A stretch of DNA of 64,000 nucleotides from Siphonodentalium dalli (Eukaryota > Mollusca > Scaphopoda > Gadilida > Siphonodentaliidae), in assembly GCA_032622095.1 (NCBI GenBank), contig CP136069.1, positions 122,998,126 through 123,062,125 on the forward strand, in the 5' to 3' direction. Below are positions 24,190 to 34,832 of this stretch, one piece after another (the stretch's first letter is position 1; every line of letters begins with the position of its first letter). The translations under genes were made by a program, and so were the position numbers. The notes beneath the pieces were generated by a model. That model made no database searches. It saw only the letters and a program-made list of their open reading frames with translations, and was not told the origin of the DNA.

Positions 24190-25315
24190 TTATTTCACTG
24201 ATAGGAAAAGTACCTTCAGTGTCAATGCTGAGTGTATGGATATACGGTTCGCTCTGAGAAAATGAGGCATAAACAAGACCAATTTAACTTCAAAGAAGAC
24301 TGTTTCATATGTGGAAAGGGTGCCATATTAGATCCCCATCATCTCGGTAGAAGATAAGTGCGAACAGTAGCGACTGTCCCTATTAGAGACAAAATTTAAA
24401 AAAACATTGACGTATAAGAGAGGATTCGTGGGCATTGAAGGTTCAGAAACGCATTGTAAGTTGCATTGATCTCGTTGCCGCAGAAGCCGTATATCATGCA
24501 TCTTGTTTCTCCGACCTCCGTGTTCTTGGGAGAAATCAATGAAGATCCAGCTGAGAGAAAACCACAGGGCAGAACACCAAATGTCGAAATGCAACGCTCA
24601 TTTCATTCGTTGTGTGTATGGCTGGAGTCTGGGTGGTACAGAACTGTATACGCTGTCCGAGTCACATACTTGTGGAGCTAGCAATTAGGTCAGAATCATA
24701 TTCAATAAAACACCTTAAACAGAAATTTGGAAGAACGGTATGGGGAGTATATATTTTTTTCTGAAGTCGAAGGGCGTAGCAACGCCATTTGCTTCAAAGA
24801 TATGGCCAAGTACTTTTTGGTATTGGAGTTGAAATGGATCACGTGTTCGGGTCAAGGTGCTTGTTGATGAACTGTCTAAATTGGGGTTTTAAATTATTTA
24901 CGACGAATTAAACAGGTACAAGCAATCGGTGATCCGGGTGAAAGTACACTCGTGGAGTCTTTTCCAGGTACCTTTTCTCAGTGGGTAGCAGATAACGTCG
25001 ACCACAGCGTCGCTACTATTGATGGTAAAGGTTAATTTCATGGCATTGGGATAACCGCAGTTTCAACTCCGAAAGACGATACCCTGCTTACACCTATATC
25101 AAAAGTGATCACTCGTCAAAAACGTATTATGGTTGAAGAACTAATCGAAGCCAATGGTGAGCCTATCATACACTATATGAAACCTACAAAGCTGGGATTA
25201 TCCACAATAAAGTACCGACCCATGCTTGAGTTTATAACAAAACCAATACAAATGCCTCCAGGTTTGATCCACAGGTCCCCAGAACAAAAATTTACCCCAC
25301 CCCAATAGTACTTAA
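24190..25315 (+). pseudogene. Decayed copy of a multicopy invertebrate protein family (CFICG / VADNVDH type)
   Basis: Pieces of one protein can be read in order on the + strand across several frames. They are RKSTFSVNAECMDIRFALRK; then FNFKEDCFICGKG (CxxC, zinc-ribbon-like, about 24281-24325); then EDPAERKPQGRTPNVEMQRS (from about 24540); then SFHSLCVWLESG and ELYTLSESHT; then YSIKHLKQKF and FFSEVEGRSNAICFKDMAK (about 24690-24810); then LVDELSKLGF, ESFPGTFSQW, VADNVDHSVATIDGKG (from about 24985); then ITRQKRIMVEELIEANGEPI and KPTKLGLSTIKYRPMLEF (to about 25240). Stops and frameshifts separate them, for example TAA in place of a codon after DGKG near 25032. I remember this motif order from large uncharacterised families in mollusc, coral and lancelet genomes, some apparently spread by mobile elements, but no function is established. 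The tail passes into the inverted repeat that starts near 25258. Confidence 0.65.
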
Positions 25316-26905
25316 TCCTATAGAAAGGTATCCAACTTGGCCCGGCCTAATTTGTTATCATTTACACAAAGTCCAAAATCAGGTTCAAAATACATAAAAA
25401 TAATGTGTGTTACATAAATACCTCGAATATAGATAGAAAGATATATTATTACTCTTCAATTTGATGTATCCCTTGTAAAAATTGGTTAAGAGCACAGGGC
25501 TGACGCAAACCGGCTGTAAACTTTCACTCGTTCGAGATGGTGTCCGCTAAACTGGATCAAATAGTCCGGTTTTAACACCGACTTTAGCTTCAAAAACACG
25601 TTCAACGGTAAGTAGAATATATATATTATACACAAATAGAAGCGGAATTGTTTACTGACCCACCCAAACCAATCATGCCGCACCACGGAATCGTATCTCT
25701 CGTATTCATTGAAACAATCAGTTTCATAAACCCGGAAGAAATTTGCAATTTTCAAACCGGCCAGTTTGTAAAATATTGTAAGCAAGCCGAAATGACGTAA
25801 TACTAATTTGTCATGGGCCAAATGTAAATCAAATATATTTTAGGACTTCTGTGTGTCTGTTAGCAATGGCCGGGGAAACTGCCGGACGGATTTCGACGAA
25901 ATTTGATACCTAGGGCTACTTTTGTCCGGGGAGTGTTTTCGACGGGTCAAACCGTTACCCCGACCTGACCTTGACCTTCAAAATGGTCAATTCAAGGTCA
26001 AATCGGGTAAAACGGACGGATTTCGACGAAATTTGATACCTAGGGTTACTTTGTCCGGGGAGTGTTTTGGACGGGTCAAATCGTGACCAGGACCTGACCT
26101 TGACCTTCAAAATGGTCAATTCAAGGTCAAATCGCGCCTTTCTCCGGAAAGCAGCGGGGAAACAGCCCGGATGAAGTCGGGTACACCAGCTAGTCAAATA
26201 TAACGAAGAAGTAGTATATATACGCTCTAAATATTTATGAAGTTATATTCCATATATGTATGTTTTCAATCGGCATTCGTGTTAATTCAGTCTTTGTGTA
26301 TTTATTTAATTTTTATAACTATATATTGTGTTGCATAAGAAGTATAAATAGTACTCATAGCAGACTCGCACAAAAAGGCTGGTTTTGGAAAATTTCAATT
26401 TGCTTCCGGGTTTATGAAACTGAATTTTTCAATAAATGCGAGAGACACGATGCTGAGATGTGGCGTGATTGGTTTGGGTGGACTAGTAAACATTTCCGCT
26501 TCTAATGATGTATAATATATATATTCTACTAACCGCTGATTGTGTTTTTGAAGCACAAGTCGGTGTAAAAATCGCACCCTTTGACCCAGTTTAGCGGACA
26601 CCATCTCGAACGAGTGAAATTTTACAGCCGGTTTGCGTCAGACCTGTGCTCATAACCGGAGTTTTTCTTAACCAATTTTTACACGGGATACATCAATTGA
26701 AGAGTAATGGTATCTCTTTCTACCTATGTACGAGGCATTTATGTAAGAAACATTATTTGTATGCATTTTGAACCTGATTGTGGACTTTGTGAAAATGATA
26801 AAAAATTAGGCCGGGCCAAGTTGGATACCTTTCTATAGGATTAAGTACTATTGGGGTGGGGTCAATTTTTGTTCTGGGGACCTGTGGTTTGAACACTGAT
26901 TTGTT
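25258..26905. repeat. Large imperfect inverted repeat around a Helitron-like insert
   Basis: The left arm (about 25258-25764) and right arm (about 26371-26905) are reverse complements with modest divergence and indels. Shared marks are CCACAGGTCCCCAGAACAAA, CCTATAGAAAGGTATCCAAC, TTGGCCCGGCC-like, ACCGGCTGTAAA and TTCATAAACCCGGAAG. The spacer is about 600 bp. The outer end of the left arm joins the decayed CFICG-family copy. Both arms keep a short open frame across QVPRTKI-PTPIVLNPIERYP, so the duplicated segment may once have been coding. Confidence 0.8.
25838..26193 (+). mobile_element. Helitron-like non-autonomous element
   Basis: The right end AGCCCGGATGAAGTCGGGT (a CCCG/CGGG hairpin) followed by ACACCAGCTAG and a T is typical of a Helitron 3' terminus. 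The body has two ~130-bp direct copies (25884-26013 and from 26014) starting GGACGGATTTCGACG, each containing GACCTTGACCTTCAAAATGG and TCAAGGTCAA. Against the usual model, TCAAATATA occurs at both edges (25829-25837, 26194-26202). That could be a 9-bp duplication or coincidence, so the left boundary is uncertain. Confidence 0.6.
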
Positions 26906-27368
26906 ATGCCATTGCGGTTGGCTTTCAAATCGAGAAATAAGACAAAGACCGAAATGGTCTGGATTCGTGGAACACATCTGTTCGCCAAACTGCTGAGAAC
27001 CTTCAGCCAAGTCAGAAGTTCTTTTTCTACCGATAATAGACCGCAACAGATGAGTCATGTGTGTTTTCCACTTTGAAGTATATTCAGAATTACGCGACAC
27101 AGTTGGGAATTGTGACTATGCGTGACGTTTGACCAGCCACTTTGGTTCAAAGCGGTTGAGATCGGCTTCCATCTGATGATGAGTTTCATGGGAAGCATTG
27201 GTACCACGATGAATGGATGTATCGGGGTTAGACGAGGCTTAAAAACGCTTATGGCTCAAACGTAGTTGCCACAATGCTTTCTGAGAAGGCATTTTCGCGA
27301 GCACTCAGAGCTCGTTTCCTTGTGGACTGAGCCCTTATACTAATAAGCTGTAAGATGAATTTATTTAG

Positions 27369-27662
27369 GAGGATTCAAATGAAATTTCCAAGTCGACATC
27401 CGATGACAGGGCATCAAACGCGACATCAGATACCGAAGTATCTGCAAAATCAAATGTCGAAGTACATTCAAATATTGAAGTACCCTCGACATCAAATGTC
27501 GAATAAGAGGCAATTTTAGGAATCGCTGCAACTGGTTCTGACAGTTTCGAAGGGGAGAAAGTTAGTCAGGCTGAAGTGAAAGCAATAAATGATCTGTATG
27601 AAAAAGTGTTTGATGGGCCCATCCCAGTTTCGGCTGTTTCCGATTCAATAGAAATGCTCTAA
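27369..27662 (+). pseudogene. Coding-like tract with one internal stop
   Basis: A 97-codon frame ends at TAA 27660-27662 and is broken only by TAA at 27504-27506. It follows a possible acceptor (TTATTTAG at 27361-27368). The N-terminal part is acidic and Ser/Thr-rich with an imperfect SNVEV / SNIEV / SNVE repeat. The C-terminal part reads GEKVSQAEVKAINDLYEKVF and looks helical. I do not recognise the product. It lies about 2 kb from the decayed CFICG-family copy and just beyond the large inverted repeat, so it may be another piece of the same broken locus. Confidence 0.3.
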
Positions 27663-29384
27663 TTAAAGAACTTATGTTGTACAACAAGCTTCGAAGTCGG
27701 TGCAGTGGTGTAACAGGCTAACAGCAAGCGCGCAGAACAGTCAATGGGAGACTATCCAATAATTCACCGCGGAGTGAACCGTGGATGCCACTGGTAGAGC
27801 GCCTCAATATTACTGTCGACATTGCAGCTGTTCTGATCAATATAACAACATCAATATTCTTCGAGGGTTATGGTTTAAATGCCGACTTCTTTATATTCTA
27901 ACAATTAACAATTCGATAAGTTAGGTTGAGAGAGTGTTCCAGACTGTGCGTGACATCTTTAGCGGCTCTCAATTGTTTGTTAATGATGGCTTTGCTTCCG
28001 AATTGGATTCTTTCGACGTGGCGATGTAATAGTATTACGCCCGAGTGCGCTAAACATACCACAGCGAGTGACGGAAATATGTTAATGGACAACTAACTGT
28101 GAGTGTATATCATATACAGATGACTTTTAATTCATGAGGGTGTCTACTTGTGTTGATTTTACCATCAAATAACACGTACGCAATGCTCAGTTCACAGAAA
28201 TGAGGCTAACGAGTTATTGTATTTCGATAAACCGGAATTAAGCGGAGACGAAACGAAATTATCCTGTTGCCGGTAAACTCACTTTCCGTTGATCTTTCTT
28301 ATTAATATTATCACAAATGAATATCAAGCATTTTGGCGCGTCTGGTGTATCGATAAGTTGCCTATTTCTCATCGCTGGCGAATATAATACTATTCATAAA
28401 GCATGCATGAGTATGTTGGACGCATGGTTGGTTTAACCCTTTCATCTTCAAAGTCCATTGCCAGCATGGAACTTTAATTATGACTGTTTTCGCCTTATAC
28501 TATAGTGATGAATTAAAGTTTAAAATTAGTAGATCGATGTTTTTTCATTACTCCATACTCATAACATAGATTGATTTAAAGCCTCTTTTTATTACGAGTA
28601 TCGGTACTAGTAGTTGCGACGGATATAAGGACTTTATTGAAGGCACACTATTTTTGGTGAAACATGCCGATAGGGCTATGTTGTATAGTATCTGTAGTGT
28701 CACCATTTATAATCAAAGTTCCGGTGAAAGTTGTTAGCAGTTCAATGTGTAGTTGTAAATAATTAAACATGGATTGATCTGCAAAGCCGAACTGAAGCCG
28801 AACTTGTCATTATATATCGCATGTATCTACTTATATACGCGTGCATATGTCACACATGATCTTCCAAGCGCGTGCACAAAGTGACATTGGATCTATTGAA
28901 AGTATATAAATCATCAGGGTGCCAAAACCTCATCGGTTTGAACATATCAATTGTGACCCACAGAAGTTGAAACTTTTACATCTTGAGAAAAACAGAGGCT
29001 GTTAATATACGAAAAACTTCACGTAACCGCAAATGTTGTTGTCAATGCGAGATCACGCGGTGGATGAACGAGACTTATAGATATAGTGTGACAGTTTTAG
29101 AGATCCTGCATGGGTGACTATGACATGTTTTCGAGATCCTGCTTGGGTAACTTTATGCGTGTTTTGGGAGATCCTGGGTAACTTTTTGCACGTCGCCACG
29201 CGACAATGACCAATATAGCATAAATAGTACTCTTGAAAGAAGTTCAGATTTAGCATGGTTCTTATTTATAATATTAAAGTGAGTATATATATACAACTGG
29301 TAAAGCATACTATATGCCTTATAATAGTTGTATCGTCAATAATTGAAAATAAGTAATAATATAATAATCGTTATTCCATTCCAG
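27663..29384. other. Unique DNA upstream of the FAM20B-like exon
   Basis: No coding exon was recognised. GAGATCCTG...GGGTAACTTT recurs three times at about 29100, 29144 and 29167. The upstream noncoding exon and promoter of the FAM20B-like gene should lie here or further left, but I cannot place them. Confidence 0.45.
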
Positions 29385-29722
29385 AACGGATATTATGAAG
29401 GTTCGGACAAGACTCTCGGTAGGCGTCGCCTTAGCAGTTTCTATCATTTTGTATATATCATACAAAATTCTAGAGCCAGAGTTTTGGCATTACCATGCCA
29501 GTATATCATATAATCTCCGCGAGGACAAAGACTCAGATAAGAACGAAAAGGAGGATAAATCTCTCATGGTGAAATTCGCGAGCAACGTGGAGAAATACAT
29601 CTCAGAAGTTGAATCATTCCATAAAGTTGACTTTGATTACAAGCTGAAGACATCTCCATGGGAACTGGCTGCGAGCTGGGTGAAGCCAAGAGAAATTGTC
29701 CCCGAAATATGCCCAGAACTAG
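29385..29722 (+). CDS. FAM20B: Coding exon 1 of FAM20B-like xylosylkinase (partial gene)
   Basis: The exon begins after a good acceptor (TTATTCCATTCCAG ends at 29384), starts translation at ATG 29395, and ends at a donor (CTAG|GTGAGG, cut after 29722), giving 109 codons plus one base of a split Gly codon. Residues 1-6 are short and basic, 7-26 form a hydrophobic signal anchor, 41-60 are charged stem, and 87-110 carry the block SPWELAASWVKPRE followed by PE..PELG. That block matches the conserved SPWE-AA-WV-PRE-PELG stretch I recall at the start of the lumenal region of FAM20B, the Golgi type II membrane kinase that phosphorylates xylose in the glycosaminoglycan linker. The acceptor ahead of the ATG implies an upstream noncoding exon, not located. 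The kinase-domain exons were not recognised in the 34 kb downstream, so introns are long, or the exon is an orphan fragment. The stem looks longer than in vertebrates. The frame stays open past the donor to 29757, but those last residues are probably intronic. Confidence 0.8.
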
Positions 29723-30094
29723 GTGAGGCACTTTTCATTCCGATATGCTTGCATTGATTACATTTTTATATATAAATATTATCATATCCATGTTTCACGA
29801 ATTGCGACGTGAGGCGTAGCTATATAAAGGGTGTCCCACTTCATGCACCTCCACCGAAAATTCACAAGCCACCACTGGGTCTCCATCAATCAACTGAAAC
29901 ATCAATATTCATCGCACAAACCAGAATGATCAGCAAACCGAGAGAATTAGGAATTGAAGGTCACAGTCAAGAACGTGGCGACAGAGGAGGGATTAAATTT
30001 GTTTTTACCAAAGTTGAGAGGGGTGCCCCCATCCAGGTCCTAACCTTGGTACTATGTTCAACAGTTGGAAATTTCATGGCTGAAACATCAGTAT

Positions 30095-30490
30095 AAAGAC
30101 ACAGTGGGTAAATGTGCAAAAACATAAAAGTATTTAAAACATCACCACTAAGAAGAACATGAAGAAATAGATCAACTTTGTTCTTACACCTAACTGTTAT
30201 TTCTCCGATAACGAAGTTTCGCGTGTTTAAGTCATTGTTATGTAAACAAAATTTAACGATGATCTGTCAATAAAAATCACTAATCGTGTAGTATTAGTTA
30301 AAAGTTTAGTCGCAATATGATATTCAAAATATGTTTCAATCTTTGACCTCTTACAATGTTTACCGTCAAGATTTTATTAAACTTTGGTATCTAATTGAAG
30401 TTTGATCGTTAAAGCCACTATAACAGTGATGTTTACTTAACAATGGTTTTGATATGCGAAATATCGTCATTGGAGAGTTATTAATAATGA
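30095..30490 (-). repeat. Dispersed AT-rich repeat, reverse copy
   Basis: GTGGGTAAATGTGCAAAAAC, AACATCACCACTAAGAAGAA, GAGAAATA-like and ATGTTTACCGTCAAG match the reverse complement of 40985-41345. It lies about 340 bp downstream of the stop of the read-through frame of the FAM20B-like exon, inside its presumed intron. Confidence 0.55.
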
Positions 30491-30702
30491 ACATTAGAAC
30501 AATGTCGATCTATTTTTGAATGTACTTGTTGATAGTTATTTTACGGACTTTAACCCTTTACCCAACAAACCGACCAAAACCGGCCAAATAAAGCTTCAAC
30601 AGCCTAAAATATCTTCGGTCTGTCTCAATAGAACCATACAAATATGGATATCATTGGAACCGGCTCCTTGACCACATTGTGATAGTTACAGTTATTCCCT
30701 GT

Positions 30703-30771
30703 GCCAATGCATTCTCTTATATATGCGAGTCGACCATAGGTCGCCTCGCATATATAAGAGAATGCATTGGC
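30703..30771. repeat. 69-bp palindrome (hairpin module), copy 1
   Basis: Arms GCCAATGCATTCTCTTATAT... and ...ATATAAGAGAATGCATTGGC pair over about 33 bp around an ATA loop, with a single mismatch near the centre. It is the reverse complement of copies 2 and 3. Confidence 0.9.
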
Positions 30772-30850
30772 CTAAACAAAATTTTTTTTTAACACTTTTT
30801 ACCATTTTTTCTTACATTCTTTAACAATTTTATAATTTTTAATGTGTTAA

Positions 30851-30919
30851 GCCAATGCATTCTCTTATATATGCGAGGCGACCTATGGTCGACTCGCATA
30901 TATAAGAGAATGCATTGGC
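30851..30919. repeat. 69-bp palindrome (hairpin module), copy 2
   Basis: Same module as copy 1 in the opposite orientation, with centre GCGACCTATGGTCGA. It is followed by ACAGGG, as in copy 3. Confidence 0.9.
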
Positions 30920-30949
30920 ACAGGGCCGTTCTGTTGGGTAAAGGGTTAA

Positions 30950-33900
30950 TAAAATATAACTTATTTAACATGAACCAACTTCGAAGACCTTGAGTCCCTT
31001 TAAACAATTGTTTGATCACCACGTTGTGTGTTTCCAACTCATAATAATTTATCCGCAAGCTCAAATTCTGTTCTTTTTCGGTGACCAATGTTCCAGCTAA
31101 CCTGTTCTCTACGGTTGGGAATTTTACAGCTGAGTGCTATTTGAGTCTAAAATTTCTAAGAAAGTAGGAACATCATTATATTTTGGTCTAAACACAACAT
31201 AACTTATACTAAATACTGTATCATAACAATTTGACCTTATTAACATATTCCATGCAGTCTCGAATTTCCAACTGTTGTTGTTCCAGGCAGGAATTTTCCA
31301 ACCAAAGTTGAGGGGGGGGGGGGTAAAAATACACCAACGTACCATTGTCGCCACATCCCTGCGACCATGCATGTGTTAGTACGTATAAAGGGCCTATATA
31401 GTGTATCGTTGTGTTGTGTGAAGGAAAAATACAGAAACGCCACACAGAATATGGGAGATCACTCTAACGCGAATAAGAGATTTTACCTTTTGTGCTGCAG
31501 AATCGATCAATTCGTTCTGAAGCAAAAACTATAGGAACAGTCTTAATTTAGATATTGATAGGATCTGAAATTTCCTAGTGCCCAAATTGATTGAGGAATT
31601 AAATTTCCAACTGTTGGAATATTTTTACCAAACTTGGCGGGTGGTCAGATTCCCGCAAACCCACCCCACCCACCACATATTATGCCTCATTCACATCGCG
31701 AGAAATAGTCTTGGACCTTTTTTTTGTCGGGGATTATTTTTTGCCTTCGATTTTAGTCGGGGAATATTCCGGGGAGATTGTCTGCGAAAATGTAATTTGT
31801 ATATTTGGTGCAAATAATTCCAATACTCAACCAGATGATGTATCCAGAATCAGAGACCGAGTTGAAATCGGGATAAGTTTCAATAAATTCCCTAAAACAC
31901 TGTTGAGAGCTATAACAATATAGTTTCCGATTATGTCTGTTGAGTCTGTGAAATAATAATAATGTAGCCCTTTGTGTGGGTTGATGTTCTGCTGTATATG
32001 TCATTATATCCTCCCATCACATTTGTTCAATTGTAAATCTAACAGAATTGCGATGCAAGCCATGAGAATTTAACATTCAGCAATGAATATGAAGCATCAT
32101 TTAAGGCAGTGTTGCAAATATAGTTATCCTGCGTCACTATGACTACTTTAAATACCAGAATGTGTCATTGTAACTCGCTGAAATGTGTGGGTTAGTGACA
32201 GTGACTCCAAATGATTGTGACTAACTAAGTATGTCACATTGACCTGATTTTTTTGTCAGTGTTTAATACTCCATCTCTTTGACAAGTAGCATTTACATGC
32301 TTGAATTGTTCGGTGGTTTTGATGGTGTTTGCACTATACTGCTGTTGTGGCACTGGCTTTTAATTCTGCTTATTAAATATGAGTTAACTGTATAGAGCAG
32401 AATGAGGAAACACTTGCGGTGACAACACACTTTCGGCCTTTGATATTGATACTTCTTATTGGTGTGAATAAATAAAAGGATCCGGTGAGAAACACACTAA
32501 ACTTGGGATTTGTTGATGGGGACAAAATCGTGTGTTCGGTGTCATCGTGGGGTACATGGTTATTTGATGCATGGGTGTCCCTTTTTGAACACTGAGGCGG
32601 GCTCAAAATGAACATTCAGTTATCAAATGTCCATGTAATCACAATGTTGACTTCATGGGATAAATTATAATATGCCATTGAAAATTAATGGGGAAACTTT
32701 TGTTTTGTACCGGACTATATTTCCACACGAGAATTCACATGTACACAGGTTGACGATTTGGTCCCCGACTATCACAATTCGGTCCATCTCTCGAGCGGGA
32801 CTATTGTTTTTAATTTGGTCGGTGATCAAGTACTATAGTTCCCGACCAATTGCATTTATATACATAATTTCTAGGTCCCGGACTATTTGTTTTGTTCTTA
32901 TGCTTACGTGGGTAGCGGGCTATCTGGTTCTTCTAGCTCTAGTAGCCTATCCGGACTCTCCACATCCTTCCGAACCTTCATTCTTCTGTTATTGGATCTT
33001 GCCTGAAAATAGATAAATATATCAAATAAATCCAATTGGATTCTTAACCATTTCTGTACTAAAATTTGCAAAGCCACAGTTATAGGCACAGTAAAACGTG
33101 TGGAACAATCAACACATATATGCACGATATACAGAACTGATGAGATACAGAAAAGATGCATGCATCTATAAATATTGCATATATGTTATAATTATATTCA
33201 TATATTTAGAGCCCATATCATATTTAGAGGATCCACAACGAAACGAGGTCTGGACCAAGCCTTTGGTGATGTTCAAACCTAATTTACTGGACGAGTTTTC
33301 TAAATTTCGTTATAAACTGGGGACGAGTTGTACGTTCTATTTATTATTTGATCCAAAACCTCAAGAAAACATACTTAAATCAATAAATTGGATGTGAAAC
33401 TAAAAGCGGCTTCTATAAGGATCTATAAGGCATGCGACGACGTTTCACGTAAATTAATGAAATAAATCAATATCAGTTACAGACACCGATCCTTCTTCAT
33501 TCCTCGTCCCCGATTCCGAATCACACTTGCGCTATACAATAATACATTTGGATATATACCTGGCACTGCTATATACCTGTTATGCGACGACCGTTGCATA
33601 ATTTTAGTTATTATATAATATGTGATGTGATGTGAAACACTCAAATAGAAATGGAGGATAATCTTGCTCAAAATAGTTATTTTTACAAATATTAAATCTA
33701 AACTGACAACACATGCCGTCATTATTATATACTAATTAAATTAAGTGACTCTCGATGGCGAAATCGTTTTCGTTATTTTGTCGCCGACAGTTGCGTCCCG
33801 ATTCGAGAAGTAAATATATATAATTGGGCGTAGTTCAGATAATGTTTTCTATTGAGTGGTACGGTCGATTTGCTTCAGATTTTCGTCGTTGTTGTTGAAT

Positions 33901-34527
33901 GCTACATTCATCCAGTTGGCATTGTGCCTGAATACTAACTTAACAGTTTAACGCACCCTAACAAGTGCATAATATGTCTTAAATGAATGGAATAAGTGTA
34001 GCATCATGTAATAATCAGAGAACCAAAATTTATGATTGTTGGAACTTCATATACTTTGTATGATCGAGGTCATCACAACTGAATTCGGTCAATCTGCAAC
34101 GTTTGATTTATAGTTATGCATGTCACTTTCATATCAACCACACTTACCTGCACCATATACATATAGGGCTGATTTTGGAAAACGTATGCAACATATACGT
34201 ACATACGAAAACAAATTCGCATATCAGAACAAAATGGTATTCTTCGCAAATATCGGCAGTACAAAAGTTACATTTCAGATTCTGTCCTATATATGGCCCT
34301 CGCAGACTCACGCAGATGCGCTCAACAATTGCGCGAAGTGCTTATCTATCAAAAGTTGCTTAAAGGCCCACACAGAGCAAACCCCACCCCGCCATTCTAA
34401 CAAAAAATACAGATATTCAAAATTGTTGCATAAATATCAGTCACATATTCTTGATTGCTGGCGTATATACGAAAGCGCATTGGAACCATCCGAAACACCA
34501 CCGCATGCACCCCCAAATCTACAAATA
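30950..34527. other. Presumed FAM20B intron; no exon recognised
   Basis: Contains AATTTCCAACTG-type repeats (31080-31680), a G tract (31312) and unique AT-rich DNA. Frames of 79-140 codons (for example 34120-34542) lack FAM20 kinase motifs. Confidence 0.4.
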
Positions 34528-34832
34528 CACAACTCGTTATAACGACTTGCAAGTCGTTATAACGACTTCCAACAATTCGTTATAACGACTTATAACTCAT
34601 TATACCGACTTGCAAATCGTTATAACGAAGTCCAGCAACTCGTTATAACGAGTAGCAACTCGTTATAACGAGTTGTGAAAGTCGTTATAACGACTTGTAT
34701 AAATGATAACAAGTATAGCGAGTTGTCGGAAGTCGTTATAACGACTCGTTTTATATCTACAAGTCGTTATAACGAGTTATCGGAAGTAGTTATTGTAGTT
34801 TTTATATCTACAAGTCGTGATAACGAGTTGTG
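34528..34832. repeat. Array of 18-bp palindromes (AAGTCGTTATAACGACTT type)
   Basis: About a dozen units spaced roughly 20-30 bp carry TCGTTATAACGA as a perfect palindromic core with flanks alternating between AAGT/ACTT and AACT/AGTT. The array begins CACAACTCGTTATAACGA and ends TCGTGATAACGAGTTGTG, so the ends are themselves inverted. Central units include degenerate forms (CATTATACCG, AGTTATTGTAG). Confidence 0.9.

Larger units (their letters stand above)
30554..30945. mobile_element. piggyBac-like MITE (392 bp) with two palindromes
   Basis: It is flanked by TTAA (30550-30553, 30946-30949) with perfect 14-bp termini CCCTTTACCCAACA / TGTTGGGTAAAGGG. Two 69-bp palindromes in opposite orientation (30703-30771, 30851-30919) are separated by an A/T homopolymer-rich spacer. 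It shares the palindrome, the ACAGGG flank and the A/T-rich tract with the element at 44975-45373, so both belong to one family despite different terminal sequences. Confidence 0.85.

Noticed and set aside
33098-33397. 99-codon frame with an acceptor-like TATATTTAG at 33201-33209 as the next FAM20B exon
   Set aside because: The KPLVMFKPN stretch superficially resembles a kinase V-FKP motif, but the rest does not match FAM20B and a stop follows soon.
34120-34542. 140-codon frame as a gene
   Set aside because: Overlaps another frame, runs into the palindrome array, and has no recognised motif.
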